Part shown: in pieces, positions 35,229 to 46,546 of the stretch
Position numbering within the stretch: position 1 is the stretch's first letter
Layout: the number at the start of each line of letters is the position of its first letter
Assembly (NCBI GenBank): GCA_963966185.1
Contig: CAWZYM010000440.1
Coordinates: 83,501-147,500 of the forward strand
Source of the DNA: Rhabditoides inermis
Taxonomy: Eukaryota; Nematoda; Chromadorea; Rhabditida; Rhabditidae
Length of the DNA: 64,000 nucleotides
Direction of reading: 5' to 3'
Notes under the pieces: generated by a model
What the model saw: the letters and a program-made list of their open reading frames with translations, nothing else
Databases searched by the model: none
What the model was told of the DNA's origin: nothing
Position numbers and translations under genes: made by a program

Positions 35229-35262
35229 CGTGAGAAGAGAGGGATAAGTAAAGGAAAGAGAT
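34734..35262 (+). repeat. Satellite B (two to three monomers), leader and (GA)n
   Basis: B monomers with CTTTAGAGGACGCTCCGGCACGCTACG, then leader and GA tract (35172-35240). This segment is the paralogous empty site for the LTR element: here GCGGTAAAAGCCTATCAG is uninterrupted, whereas at 52.38 kb the same sequence is split by the insertion. Confidence 0.88.
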
Positions 35263-36250
35263 GAGAAAAGAAGGTTACATAGTATTTCGCCTCGCCTCAC
35301 TTCTATGATTGAATATAGAATGACGTGAGTGCATATAGTATTGTTTTATTGTATGTGCTCAGAAAATAGTTTGTTGGAGTGTGGTGAGCTGTTTCGTAGT
35401 GCATGGTGATGTTCTCGCTCATTTGCACCATTGACTGTCTCTTTCTCTGACATCAGACAGACTGGCAGCTGGCGCACTCTCACCTCGCCACACTCTCTCG
35501 TCGCGGGGCAATAAAACGACGTCGATTAGAGGAATTTAATTGATAGCGAGCGTCAGAGGTCACAAAAAGATGCAAATTTTGGTAGAAGTGTAGTGGCCAC
35601 CTATTTGCATGTTGTAGTAAAGGGAGACCTTACAAGGTTGCCTTGTTTTCTTGAACAGCCCGCGACAACTGTTTGGTGTCGCCTCGCCTCGACTAAATCA
35701 CTTCGTGAAAGGAAACCAGGAGGAGTTATGAAAAGATTAGGGGCAGATTTGTAGCTGAGGGAGTGTAGAGGAGTGACGTGAAAACCGTTTCTCGAAAGCT
35801 GAAGTCTGCGATTCGCAGTACTCGTTCTTGTAAGGTCTACTCGCCGCAGCCGATTCGTCAGTGACCCGTCTCCTCGCCTCACACACTATTTCGCCTGTTT
35901 TCTGTCTGACTCTCTCGGATTACGCGCTATTTCGTCGGACCTTCTTGAGCTTATAGCTCCGCGGATATGAGAGATAAAGATCTGAAAATTGGAATCCTGC
36001 ATCTCGGGACCCAGACCATCGGATCGATGTCACGTTTGGCTAGATAGGAGTAGTGGGTGGCGCGGTAGAGCGATGGACGTACGGAAACCATAGGGCATTT
36101 TACACATACACCCGACTAGCGCGCTTCGCGCGCTAGAAATATAGGTATAAAATAGAGGAGAAAATTATCTATCGATTGATATATAGATTGACTTGATTTG
36201 TGCTCTGGAAGTGCTATTAGGAGCTGTGCTAGAAGTGCTGTTGTCAGTCT
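35263..36250 (+). repeat. ~1-kb conserved block, copy 9
   Basis: Full block with hairpin at 36116-36136. It uses the AGATAAAGATCTGAAAATTGG subtype shared with copies 4, 5, 12 and 14. Confidence 0.85.
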
Positions 36251-37240
36251 TCCAGTAGATGGCTGATCTTTGTTTCTTTCCTTATTTTTTTTTATTTTCA
36301 GTAATTTCAAATAATTAGAAAGTGTCACAGTCTATCTGGTTGATAGTATCTGGTTGACTGCTTTTCTACAGATGTATTTACCTTGCTCATAGAAGGCGGT
36401 CCGGCACGCTCCGCTGCCTATCAGTAACAGCAATAAAAAATCAAAGCCTATCAGTAACAGTAATAAAAAATCACAATATAATGATCACTGATACTAATAT
36501 GTTTTTTTCCGTCTCTCTGATCTCTCACTTTCTCGTATGCACATAGAAAGCGCTCCGGCACGCTTCGCGCGCCTCCGCGGTGAAAGCCGATCAGTAGATC
36601 AGTAATAATGAGAATATATTGATTACTGTTACTGATATGCATTCTCTCCGACTCTCTGATATTTCACTTTCTCGGATGCACATAGGAGGCGCTCCGGCAC
36701 GCTTCGCGCGCCTCCGCGGTCAAAGTCTATCAGTAGATCAGTAATAATAAGAATATATTTATCACTGTTACTGATATGTGTTCTCTCCGACTCTCTGATA
36801 TTTCACTTTCTCGGATGCACATAGGAGGCGCTCCGGCACGCTTCGCGCGCCTCCGCGGTCAAAGTCTATCAGTAGATCAGTAATAATAAGAATATATTGA
36901 TCACTGTTACTGATATGCATTTTTTTTCGACTTTCTGATATCTTTCTCGTATGCACATGGAGGGCGCTCCGGCACGCTTCGCGCGCCTCCGCGGTCAAAT
37001 TCTATTAGTAGATCAGTAATAATAAAATATATTGATCACTGTTACTGATATGCATTCTCTCCGACTCTCTGATATTTCACTCTCTCGGATGCACACAGGA
37101 GGCGCTCCGGCACGCTCCGCGCGCCTCCGCGTTAAAACTCTATCAGTAGATCAGTAATTATAATATTACATTAATCACTGATACAGATATGCATTTTCTT
37201 ATACTCTCTGATCTTTCACTTTCTCGTCTCTCACTTTTCA
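36251..37240 (+). repeat. Linker and satellite B array duplicated at 50.6-51.5 kb
   Basis: Linker followed by about six B monomers. Rare features such as the double TATCAGTAACAGCAATA segment near 36420 and ATATTTATCACTGTTACTGA near 36755 are repeated in the same order near 50785 and 51120, showing a segmental duplication of nearly 0.9 kb. Confidence 0.88.
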
Positions 37241-37830
37241 TAAAATAACTACTCTACGATCATAGATAGCCGCTCCGCGCGCCTCCGCGGTCAAATTCTA
37301 TCAGTAGCTGGTTGACAATGATTAGTTATCACGGATCTAATATTATAAAATATCTACTCTCGCCTATGATCACAGACAGCCGCTCCGCGCTCAAATTCTA
37401 TCAGTAGCTGGTTGACAATGATTAGTTATCACGGATCTAATATTATAAAATCTCTACTCTCGCCTATGATCACAGACAGCCGCTCCGCGATCAAATTCTA
37501 TCAATAGCTGGTTGACAATGATTAGTTATCACGGATCTAATATTATAAAATATCTACTCTCGCCTATGATCACAGACAGCCGCTCCGCGCTCAAATTCTA
37601 TCAGTAGCTGGTTGACAATGATTAGTTATCACGGATCTAATATTATAAAATCTCTACTCTCGCCTATGATCACAGACAGCCGCTCCGCGCGCCTCCGCGG
37701 TCAAATCCTATCAGTAGCTGGTTGACAATGATTAGTTATCACGGATCTAATATTATAAAATATCTACTCTCGCCTACGATCATAGACAGCTGGTCCGCGC
37801 GCCTCCGCAGTCAAATCCTATCAGTAGATC
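37241..37830 (+). repeat. Satellite A short array with shortened core
   Basis: Five monomers. Three of them have GCTCCGCG(C/A)TCAAATTC, that is, the GCGCCTCCGCGG segment is deleted. The deleted form is repeated, indicating local spread of the deletion. Confidence 0.9.
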
Positions 37831-38060
37831 AGTAATAATAAGAATAAATTGATCACTGCTACTGATATGCATTTTCTCCGACTCCTACTTTCCTACTCTC
37901 TGATCTTTCACTCTCTCGTATACACATAGAGGGCGCTCCGGCACACTCCGCGGTAAAGCCTATCAGAATCTGGTTGACAATTTTTATTTTTATTATAGAT
38001 ACAAATATAATTTATAGTTATCACTGGTCTTTTATTAAAAAAATCAAGAGAGAGAGAGAG

Positions 38061-38129
<69 letters not shown>

Positions 38130-38212
38130 GAGAGGGAGAGAGGGAGAGAAAGAGAGAAAGAAAGAGAAAGAGAGACGAGAAAGAGACGGATGAGAAAAGG
38201 AGAGGGATGAGA
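37831..38212 (+). repeat. Satellite B fragment, leader and (GA)n tract
   Basis: One B monomer with a local duplication (CGACTCCTACTTTCCTACTC), leader, and a long GA tract at 38046-38175. Confidence 0.88.
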
Positions 38213-38484
38213 AAAGGAGGTTACATGTATTACGCCTCGCCTCACTTCCCTGATTGAATATAGAATGACGTGAGTGCATATAGTAATATTTTATAGTATT
38301 TGCTCAAAAAATAAAATTAGCGCAGTTTTTTGGAGTGTGGTTAGCTGTTTTGTAGTGCATGGTGATGTTCTCGCTCATTTGCACAATTGACTGTCTCTTT
38401 CTCTAACAGCAGACAGACTGGCAGCTGGCGCACTCTCACCTCGCCACACTCTCTCGTCGCGGGGCAATAAAACGACGTCGATTA
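38213..38484 (+). repeat. ~1-kb conserved block, copy 10, 5' part
   Basis: Block begins normally and is split after GACGTCGATTA (38484) by the LINE on the - strand. It resumes at 42352 with a second GATTA. Confidence 0.9.
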
Positions 38485-39093
38485 TGAATGAATTTATTAC
38501 AGTAATAATCTGCGTCACACATCAATAATCAACGTTCAAAACCAAAGAAAAAGAGGATATCGCATAAAGCACGTGTCATCGTAGATAGAGGAATGGGATC
38601 ACCCCGCCTGAATGGTGGGAGTGGAGCGGCGGAGGGAACCGCTTGCTACGCCGCGAGGCGAGCACAAGGCAAAACCATCCATATCATAACAAATCGCATG
38701 TAAATGCTATATCGGATATGAGATTTTTCGGGTTGGTGTTTATAGGAACAATGGGAACGTGATTGTAGTGATAATGGTGATGTGGTGGGCGGGGGTCGGC
38801 GATTTCTCTACTGGGGTACCATGACACTTATTCAATTTGTGTACGTGAGCGTCTCGGGATCGTATAGTGGTATAGTGGAAGGAGATGTTCCGAAAGGTCG
38901 AAGTTCCAAATTCTTCCGAGAGGGCGCCGCCAGAAGGAGAGGACACAGCCGAGGCGGTGGATGAGCAGCGACACGCCAGACATTACATATATACAGGACA
39001 TGGCGTTACAAACACTCAAAAAGAACAATACAAACGGAACGACACATACATGGAACATAAAGCACATAAACCAGAAACCTAATCAAAAGGTGC
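38485..39093 (-). other. LINE 3' untranslated region
   Basis: Follows the ORF2 stop on the - strand. Frames on either strand are short and do not resemble known proteins. Ends in the ATTCATTCA tail next to the target-site duplication. Confidence 0.75.
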
Positions 39094-41898
39094 TCATGAT
39101 TTGAGCTGCAAAATTTTTGTCAGATCAATACGGGACAGTGTTTTTGCAAAAATGGAATGCTTTTTACCGAATATGCGTGGGTGGGATTTGGACAAAGTGA
39201 CAATGTATCTGGCTGTTCTCAGTGCAAAACAATTGTGTAAGAGTGTGGATCGAGTGGCTTTGATGTGTAAGGCAAATGTTTCGTGGCGACCACGGGATGG
39301 TTTGATTCGGAACAATGACGAAAAGCGAGTGGATACTAGTCCCTTGAACATTTTGTGGGCTAATATCAAGTCACTACGAGCGCGTCTTTCACTAAGGCTA
39401 ATAAGGCCTAGCGTCTTGAGTCTGAATGAGTAATCGGGCATTGACTGTGGGTATGAGTCACACGGGTAAACTCGATAGAATACTATGCGGGTGAAATAGC
39501 GTTGAACACGTTCTAATGCGCGAATGTCTTTCATAAGGTGTGGATTCCAGACAGGGCTCGCGAATTCTAAGATGGGCAATACATATGTTTTGTACAACGT
39601 GATCAAAATGCGCTGGTCGTCTGTGGTGATGGATCGCAAAAGAAGACGAGCTCTGTTCATTGCTGACTGAGCTCGCACGCACGCATTAAGACAAGGGTTT
39701 GCAGAGGAATCTACTTGCAGGCCGAGATCGCGGATGCGTTCACTACTAGACAAAACAGTGTCACCTAGCGAGTACTCATGGGCAGGGTTGCCCCTTCCCA
39801 GATGAACCACACTACACTTGGAATCGGCAAGTTCTAACTGCCATAGTCGCGACCACTCTATTATATGTCTAATAGCGAGCTGCAAGGCAGCGTGGGCAGT
39901 ACCCGCAGAAGCGCGATCATAGGAGATGTACAACTTTACATCGTCTGCAAACGCACGGAAGCGAACCCCTGGTGGGAGACCCGTTTCAATACCCGTCAGA
40001 TACAGTATGAACAAAATAGGACCCAATACTGTACCCTGAGGCACCCCTGAGGGTGAACCGACAATATCAGAAAAACTTTCATTCACTCGTACCCTGAACA
40101 TTCTGCTTGACAAAAACTCTTTCAACCACACTAGTATTGCACCTCTCAATCCAAATGACTCGCACTTAGCAACCAATTTTTCTATATTAACCTTATCAAA
40201 AGCCTTCCGGTAGTCGAAGTAAACAATGTCTGTGAACTTGCCGTCTGCGGTAGCACTTATCCAATCATTGAAACATACTAGCATTTGCGAAGTGACAGAG
40301 CGCTGGCTACGAAACCCGTACTGATCGTGTGAGAGAAGCGACCGGGACTCAAGAAACATAATCAAATGTTTTCGCACAATGCGTTCGATGATCTTAGAGA
40401 GAGCAGAGCAAATAGCTATGGGTCTATACGACGTGACTAGGCTAGAATCACCACCCGGCTTGAGAATAGGTGTGACATGAGCAGTTTTCCACGCAGTGGG
40501 CACTACTCCTTCACGCAGGGAGACATTGAAGATGATAGAGAGAGGTAGTGAGAACTCACTCGCGCACTTTCGCAACACTATTGGTGGGATCGCATCAAAG
40601 GGAAGGGAACATGACTGCTTGAGGCGACGCAAGAACGGGGTCACATCCCAGGGGTATAGACTCGGCATGACAAACGTATCGCTAGTGCGAGAATGCAGTG
40701 GTGGAATTGCGGTGTTGTGGCGGCAATATACGGAAGAGAAAAAGTTTTGGAATGCATTTGCTTTTTCGCAGTCTGTGAGGAACGCGCTGCCAGCCGAGTC
40801 AGACATACGAGTGGGGAGTGTGCACTTGGGTCTAATTACGGAAGAGACAAACGAGTGAAATGAACGTGAGCCCTTAAGAAAGCGTTGCTTGGTCCTACTC
40901 TTCTCATACCGTCTCAAATGTCGTGAAAGATCAGAGTGCACACGTGCATATAACAAGCCACCCGCCTCGCCTCTATCAAACATATGTGCCTTTTGGGCGA
41001 ACAGATTACGAATATGTTGCGGATATGACGACCACTTGGTTTTGCGACGCTTGAATGGCACGTGTTCGGCGAGAATGCAAAGGGTAGTTGATGCAAAACG
41101 CGCGTACATATCATCGATACCACTAGACTCATCAAAAAGGGAGAACCAATCTATCTGACGGAGTGACTGACCGATTAATTCATAATTGGCGGAATGAAAG
41201 TTGGGAAATAATTTAGAAGAGTGAACATCAATAGGGCAGCGAACAGAAGCGGTAATTGAAAAATGATCGGATGTACTAGAAAATCGGTCAGTCACATGTG
41301 CGTCGAACAGATCGGGGTTGGTGGTGAGCAACCAATCGATGTGGCGGTGGTCGCGGGTGGGGGCAGTCACGCAATGAGAGAGAGCGAAGCTATCTATCCA
41401 GTCACCGAAACGCGCATACTTAGAATCAAGGGTAGGATCAATATTGAAATCGCCGCAAACGACTACAGTGTGGTCACAAGTGATGACGTCAGATAAAGCA
41501 TCGATAAGAGAATCGTCCGCGGATACTAGAGTGGATGGTGGACGATAAACAATCACAAAGCGAAACTTTACGGCGGACAAAACATCAAAAGCAATAACAT
41601 CGCATGGAGATTTTAGAGCAAATTTAACACGAGAGATTATGAGGTGGTCGCGCACCAGTACTAATACGCCGCCACCATGTCGATTCCTATCCTTACGTAT
41701 AACAGTATACGGCAAATCACGGCTTATTACACTATCCGGTATAGTATTAAACAGATAAGTTTCTACAATAGCAAAAATGTCTGGTTTATACAACGAGAGA
41801 TGAGCTTGCAGGGCAACTAGCTTGTTTACAATAGAGCGGGTATTTGCAAAATAGAAAGAGAGACTTGAAAACTGATGGTGACGCGCTAGTGGTTTTTT
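39094..41898 (-). CDS. CR1/L2-group LINE ORF2: AP-endonuclease and reverse transcriptase
   Basis: Encodes the protein that nicks target DNA and primes reverse transcription from it. Numbering from the TTG at 41793: the endonuclease shows IFAIVETYL (catalytic Glu at 11), HGGGVLVLVRD (39-49), GDFNIDP (114-120), HIDWLLT and SDHF (175-178). The reverse transcriptase shows SYRPIAICS (455-463), QYGFRSQRS, FDYRKAFD (526-533), SGVPQGTVLGPILF (582-595) and FADD (615-618), then a C-terminal region with ETFALHIKATRST. The frame stays open upstream of 41793 (NTRSIVNKL is the true start of the endonuclease fold) into the overlap with ORF1, and there is no ATG before the endonuclease. I therefore extend it to the frameshift heptamer. 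Expression probably depends on -1 frameshifting from ORF1. Confidence 0.92.
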   Translation of the reverse strand, partial: KKPLARHHQFSSLSFYFANTRSIVNKLVALQAHLSLYKPDIFAIVETYLFNTIPDSVISRDLPYTVIRKDRNRHGGGVLVLVRDHLIISRVKFALKSPCDVIAFDVLSAVKFRFVIVYRPPSTLVSADDSLIDALSDVITCDHTVVVCGDFNIDPTLDSKYARFGDWIDSFALSHCVTAPTRDHRHIDWLLTTNPDLFDAHVTDRFSSTSDHFSITASVRCPIDVHSSKLFPNFHSANYELIGQSLRQIDWFSLFDESSGIDDMYARFASTTLCILAEHVPFKRRKTKWSSYPQHIRNLFAQKAHMFDRGEAGGLLYARVHSDLSRHLRRYEKSRTKQRFLKGSRSFHSFVSSVIRPKCTLPTRMSDSAGSAFLTDCEKANAFQNFFSSVYCRHNTAIPPLHSRTSDTFVMPSLYPWDVTPFLRRLKQSCSLPFDAIPPIVLRKCASEFSLPLSIIFNVSLREGVVPTAWKTAHVTPILKPGGDSSLVTSYRPIAICSALSKIIERIVRKHLIMFLESRSLLSHDQYGFRSQRSVTSQMLVCFNDWISATADGKFTDIVYFDYRKAFDKVNIEKLVAKCESFGLRGAILVWLKEFLSSRMFRVRVNESFSDIVGSPSGVPQGTVLGPILFILYLTGIETGLPPGVRFRAFADDVKLYISYDRASAGTAHAALQLAIRHIIEWSRLWQLELADSKCSVVHLGRGNPAHEYSLGDTVLSSSERIRDLGLQVDSSANPCLNACVRAQSAMNRARLLLRSITTDDQRILITLYKTYVLPILEFASPVWNPHLMKDIRALERVQRYFTRIVFYRVYPCDSYPQSMPDYSFRLKTLGLISLSERRARSDLILAHKMFKGLVSTRFSSLFRIKPSRGRHETFALHIKATRSTLLHNCFALRTARYIVTLSKSHPRIFGKKHSIFAKTLSRIDLTKILQLKS

Positions 41899-42351
41899 GC
41901 GGGCGATGGATGCGCTGTCACCTCGGCGGCGGTCTCGGAAGAGTCCATTGCCTCATGGGTGACCGACGACTGGGACGGCAGCTGCAGGGGCGGCGCCGCC
42001 CAGGTGAACACGCCGGAGCCGGACTGCGGGGTGACCGCAACCGCACACCCTCCACTCCCCACACTCTGCGAAGTAGCGAGAGGGACCGAAGCCCCCCTCT
42101 GATCCTTCCTGCTGCTCTTGGCCGAGGCCTTGAGCTGCTCCTTCACAGAGGCGAGCTCACTGCGGAGAATAATACGGTTGGCATACACGATATAGTCACC
42201 CCCCGACTTGCGCTTCTCACTACACTCGTCATACAGCGCATCCAACCTATCCCGCTCAGCCTCAGAGAGAGATTCGCGCACTCGCAACCCACGGAACAGC
42301 AAGCGGTCCTTACTGGCAGCAATGCGGAAGCGAGAAATGAACGACTGTGCG
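41886..42351 (-). CDS. LINE ORF1, 5'-truncated
   Basis: An open frame enters from the truncated 5' end (residues AQSFISRFRIAASKDRLLF precede the TTG at 42302) and ends at TAG 41886-41888. It contains a charged, probably helical segment (SLSEAERDRLDALYDECSEK, then IILRSELASVKEQLKASAK) and a low-complexity Ser/Pro/Ala tail. CR1-type ORF1 proteins are RNA-binding chaperones; no zinc knuckle or PHD is visible in this remnant. The frame overlaps the open part of ORF2 and its second-last sense codon is within the heptamer A AAA AAC. Confidence 0.7.
41892..41898 (-). promoter_or_regulatory. -1 ribosomal frameshift heptamer A AAA AAC between ORF1 and ORF2
   Basis: In the ORF1 frame the end reads GCA AAA AAC CAC TAG, so the slippery heptamer A AAA AAC lies in the correct phase, one codon before the stop. 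Slipping back one base gives AAA AAA CCA CTA GCG CGT, which is exactly the ORF2 frame. No ATG precedes the endonuclease domain in ORF2. A downstream stem or pseudoknot was not established. Confidence 0.65.
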
Positions 42352-43108
42352 GATTAGAGGAATTTAATTGATAGCGGGCGTCAGAGGTCACAAAATGATG
42401 CAAATTTCGGTAGAAGTGTAGTGGCCACCTATATGCATGTTGTAGTAAAGGGAGACCTTACACGGTTGCCTAGTTTTCTTAAACAGCCCGCGACAAATGT
42501 TTGGTCTCGCCTCGCCTCGATTAAATCACTTCGTGAAAGCTAACCAGAAAGAGTTATAAAAAGATTACGGGCAGATTTGTAGGTAAGGGAGTGTAGAGGA
42601 GTGACATCGAAATCGTTTTTCGATAGCTGAAGTCTGCGATTCGCAGTTATCGTTCTTGTAAGGTATACTCAAAGAGGCATAAATTGTGGCCCCGCCTTTC
42701 TTTTCCCTCTCATCATTGACACACTATTTCGTCGCTCAGTGTCTGACTCTTGCCTTTTTGCAGTCTATTTCGCCGGATTGTCTAACCGTCACGTTTTGCC
42801 TTATAAGTCCGCGGAGAGGAGAGTTATCAAAAACCTCTATTTTATACCGCATCTCCAGATCGAGGGCTTCAAGAAGATGTCAAATTTGTAGCAATCCATA
42901 CGTCGGTGGGCCTTGTGGAGAGACGGACGGACGGACACCATAGGACATTTAGCCAGAGCGGCGCAGCGGCGCTGCGACTAGCGCGCTTCGCGCGCTAGAA
43001 ATATAAGTATAAAATAGAAGAGAAAATAATCTATCGATTGATATATAGATTGCTTGATATGTGCTCTGAAAGTGCTATTAGGAGCTGTGCTAGAAGTGCT
43101 GTTGTCAG
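42352..43108 (+). repeat. ~1-kb conserved block, copy 10, 3' part (divergent subfamily)
   Basis: The block resumes with GATTAGAGGAATTTAATTG. Its distal half differs strongly from the common type: GGCATAAATTGTGGCCCCGCC, CTTATAAGTCCGCGGAG and CCGCATCTCCAGATCGAGGG replace the usual motifs, and a second small hairpin (CGCAGC GGC GCTGCG) precedes the invariant hairpin at 42978-42998. Copy 11 has the same version. Confidence 0.85.
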
Positions 43109-44890
43109 TCTTCCAGTAGATGACTGATCTATATTTATTTCCTTATTTTTTTTTATTTTTCAGGAGTTTCAAATATTAAGAAAGTGTCACAGTCTATCAG
43201 TATCTGGTTGATAGTATCTGCTTGTTTGCTTTTCTACAGATGTTATATTTACTATGCTCATAGAAAGCGCTTCGGCACGCTCCGCGGTCAAAGCCGATTA
43301 GTAGATCAGTAATTATGATAATATATTGATCACTGATAGTGATATGTATTCTCTCCTACTCTCTGATATTTCACTCTCTCGTTTGCACTTAGAGGGCGCT
43401 CCGGCACGCTTCGCGCGCCTCCGCGGTCAAAGCCGATCAGTAGATCAGTATGATCAGTAATTCTAATAATACATTGATCACTGATAGTGATATGTATTCT
43501 CTCCTACTCTCTGATCTTTCACTCTCTCGTATGCACTTAGAGGGCGCTCCGGCACGCTTCGCGCGCCTCCGCGGTCAAAGCCGATCAGTAGATCAGTATG
43601 ATCAGTAATTCTAATAATACATTGATCACTGATAGTGATATGCATTCTCTCCTACTCTCTGATCTTTCACTCTCTCGTATGCACTTAGAGGGCGCTCCGG
43701 CACGCTTCGCGCGCCTCCGCGGTCAAATCCGATCAGTAGATCAGTATGATCAGTAATTCTAATAATACATTGATCACTGATACTGATACGCCTTCTCTCC
43801 TACTCTCTGATCTTTCACTCTCTCGTATGCACTTAAAGGGCGCTCCGGCACGCTTCGCGCGCCTCCGCGGTCAAAGCCGATCAGTAGATCAGTATGATCA
43901 GTAATTATAATAATACATTGATCACTGATATGCATTTTCTCCTACTCTCTGATCTTTCACTCTCTCGTATGCACTTAGAGGGCGCTCCGGCACGCTTCGC
44001 GCGCCTCCGCGGTCAAATCCGATCAGTAGATCAGTATGATCAGTAATTCTAATAATACATTGATCACTGATAGTGATATGTATTCTCTCCTACTCTCTGA
44101 TCTTTCACTCTCTCGTATGCACTTAGAGGGCGCTCCGGCACGCTTCGCGCGCCTCCGCGGTCAAAGCCGATCAGTAGATCAGTATGATCAGTAATTCTAA
44201 TAATACATTGATCACTGATAGTGATATGCATTCTCTCCTACTCTCTGATCTTTCACTCTCTCGTATGCACTTAGAGGGCGCTCCGGCACGCTTCGCGCGC
44301 CTCCGCGGTCAAATCCGATCAGTAGATCAGTATGATCAGTAATTCTAATAATACATTGATCACTGATACTGATACGCCTTCTCTCCTACTCTCTGATCTT
44401 TCACTCTCTCGTATGCACTTAAAGGGCGCTCCGGCACGCTTCGCGCGCCTCCGCGGTCAAAGCCGATCAGTAGATCAGTATGATCAGTAATTATAATAAT
44501 ACATTGATCACTGATATGCATTTTCTCCTACTCTCTGATCTTTCACTCTCTCGTATGCACTTAGAGGGCGCTCCGGCACGCTTCGCGCGCCTCCGCGGTC
44601 AAATCCGATCAGTAGATCAGTATGATCAGTAATTCTAATAATACATTGATCACTGATAGTGATATGTTTTCTCTCCTACTCTCTGATCTTTCACTCTCTC
44701 GTATGCACTTAAAAGGCGCTCCGGCACGCTTCGCGCGCCTCCGCGGTCAAAGTATATCAGTAGATCAGTAAAAATAAGAATATATTAATCACTGCTACTG
44801 ATATGCATTCTATCTGACTTTCTGATCTTTCACTCTCTCGTATGCACATAGAGGGCGCTCCGGCACGCTCCGCGGTGAAAGCCTATCAGT
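43109..44890 (+). repeat. Linker and satellite B array with 586-bp tetrameric higher-order repeat
   Basis: About eleven B monomers with an extra TATGATCAGTA insertion (about 147 bp each). Rare markers repeat 586 bp apart: ACTGATACGCCTTCTC at 43785 and 44371, and the shortened ATTGATCACTGATATGCATT segment following 43903 and 44489. So four monomers form a higher-order unit present twice. Confidence 0.92.
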
Positions 44891-44998
44891 AGCTGGTTGA
44901 CAATTTTTTTATTTATTATAGATCCAAGTATAATTTATACTTATCACTGGTCTGATATTATAAAATATAAGCGAGAGAGAGAGACGCAAAAGAGCAAG

Positions 44999-45057
<59 letters not shown>

Positions 45058-45227
45058 GAGAAAGACCTTCGCGTTCAAAGCCGATCAGTAGATCAGTAAT
45101 TATAATAATATATTGATCACTGATACTGATATGCATTCTCTCCTACTCTCTGATCTTTTACTCTCTCGTATGCACTTAGAGGGCGCTCCGGCACACTCCG
45201 TGGTAAAATATTATAAATTATTATAAA

Positions 45228-45258
<31 letters not shown>

Positions 45259-45456
45259 TTAAGAGTGAGATGTGCAGCTGGTTGGCAATTATTATTTAAT
45301 TCAAATGCAAGTAGACTTTATAGTTTTCACTAATCTAAATTCATAAAATATAAAAGAGAGAGAGAGAGATAGAGGAAGAAAGGAGATAGGGAAAGAGAAA
45401 GAGAGCGTGCGAGCGAGAGAGTGAGAGAGAGAAAGAAAGTAAAAGAAAGAGAGACC

Positions 45457-45489
<33 letters not shown>

Positions 45490-45512
45490 GGAGAGAGAAA
45501 GACGAAAAAGGG
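44891..45512 (+). repeat. Nested leaders, (GA)n tracts and one satellite B monomer
   Basis: Leader and GA tract (44972-45058) run directly into a B monomer (45066-45200) with no block between. Another GA tract (45233-45262), a second leader (GTGCAGCTGGTTGGCAATTA) and a long GA tract (45355-45512) follow. This is another super-unit that has lost its block. Confidence 0.8.
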
Positions 45513-45592
45513 GATGAGAAAAAGAGGTTACGTAGTATTTCGCCTCGCCTCACTTCCCTGATTGAATATAGAATGTCGTTAGTGCATACAGT
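45513..45592 (+). repeat. ~1-kb conserved block, copy 11, 5' fragment
   Basis: First ~80 bp of a block of the GAATGTCGTTAGTGCATACAG subtype, interrupted after CAGTT. The continuation (GTTTTGTATTTGCTCAGAAT) resumes at 46659. Confidence 0.85.
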
Positions 45593-46100
45593 TATAAAAG
45601 AGAGGGCGCGCAGCGCCCTCTCTTTTGGCTTAGGATAGGGCTCGCGCTAGAATTTTCAAGAAGCTTTATCCAAAAATCATGTTAGCAGGAATGGGTGGAA
45701 GTCGTGTCCGGTAACGCTGACTCTCTGCCGAAAGCGTACTCTCTCGGCGTTTTCTGCCCGTGTTCTCCAACTCGCACTTTGAGTGTAGTTCGCCCCGCCG
45801 CCGCCAGCGTCTAATTCGCGCCGGGTTTGCGTTGTTTTGGGTCCGCCAACTATAACCAGGAGAAAGAGCGCAGTAGGCGCGACTCCGAACGATAGTGAGA
45901 AAATATGTGGGGAAAACGTTTTTTTGTGAAATGTAACGGCGATCCGAAACGTAACGTGTGTGGTACATGAGAGTAAGAAGAGAGAGAACGGCCTAGAGTT
46001 TGTGTTAGTATTTGTAAACGTTGATAGAAGAGCAGAAAATATAAAGAGACAGAGAGAGAAGGGCAGAAAGTGAGAGAGTGAGAGAGTGAGAGAGAGAACA

Positions 46101-46153
<53 letters not shown>

Positions 46154-46490
46154 GGAACAGTGAAAGAGAGAAAAGGGACGAAGAGAAGGAGAGAACAGAG
46201 TGAGTGAGAGAGTAGTTTTTGATAAAATCCATATGAATAGTCATAATTCAGCACATATTCAAAATTTCTATGAAATTTAACAAAAGGACATATATTTTAT
46301 TTAAAAAGTACTTGCGTAAACAAATGAACTTTGTCTTGTCCCAATGCAGCAAAAGCACATGCATAAAGCGTTTACAAACACTAACACAAACCTGCGCATA
46401 ACGGACAGTGGACACTAACCGATGAAATATAACAATACAAATGAATAACGCCATACGTTCATATTAGAGAGAGAGAAGACAGAGAGAGAG

Positions 46491-46546
<56 letters not shown>

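Larger units (their letters stand above)
38485..42351 (-). mobile_element. CR1/L2-group LINE, 5'-truncated, inserted in block copy 10
   Basis: A 3.87-kb non-LTR element on the - strand, flanked by GATTA duplications (38480-38484 and 42352-42356). Its 3' end, at the low coordinate, terminates in ATTCATTCA, a short direct-repeat tail as in CR1/L2 elements. It carries the end of ORF1, a long ORF2 and a ~600-bp 3' UTR. The 5' end lies within ORF1, so the insertion is truncated. ORF2 has no internal stop, so it is recent. Confidence 0.9.

Noticed and set aside
38740..39082. Short ORFs in the LINE 3' UTR
   Set aside because: Lie within the element's untranslated region, on both strands, without recognisable domains.
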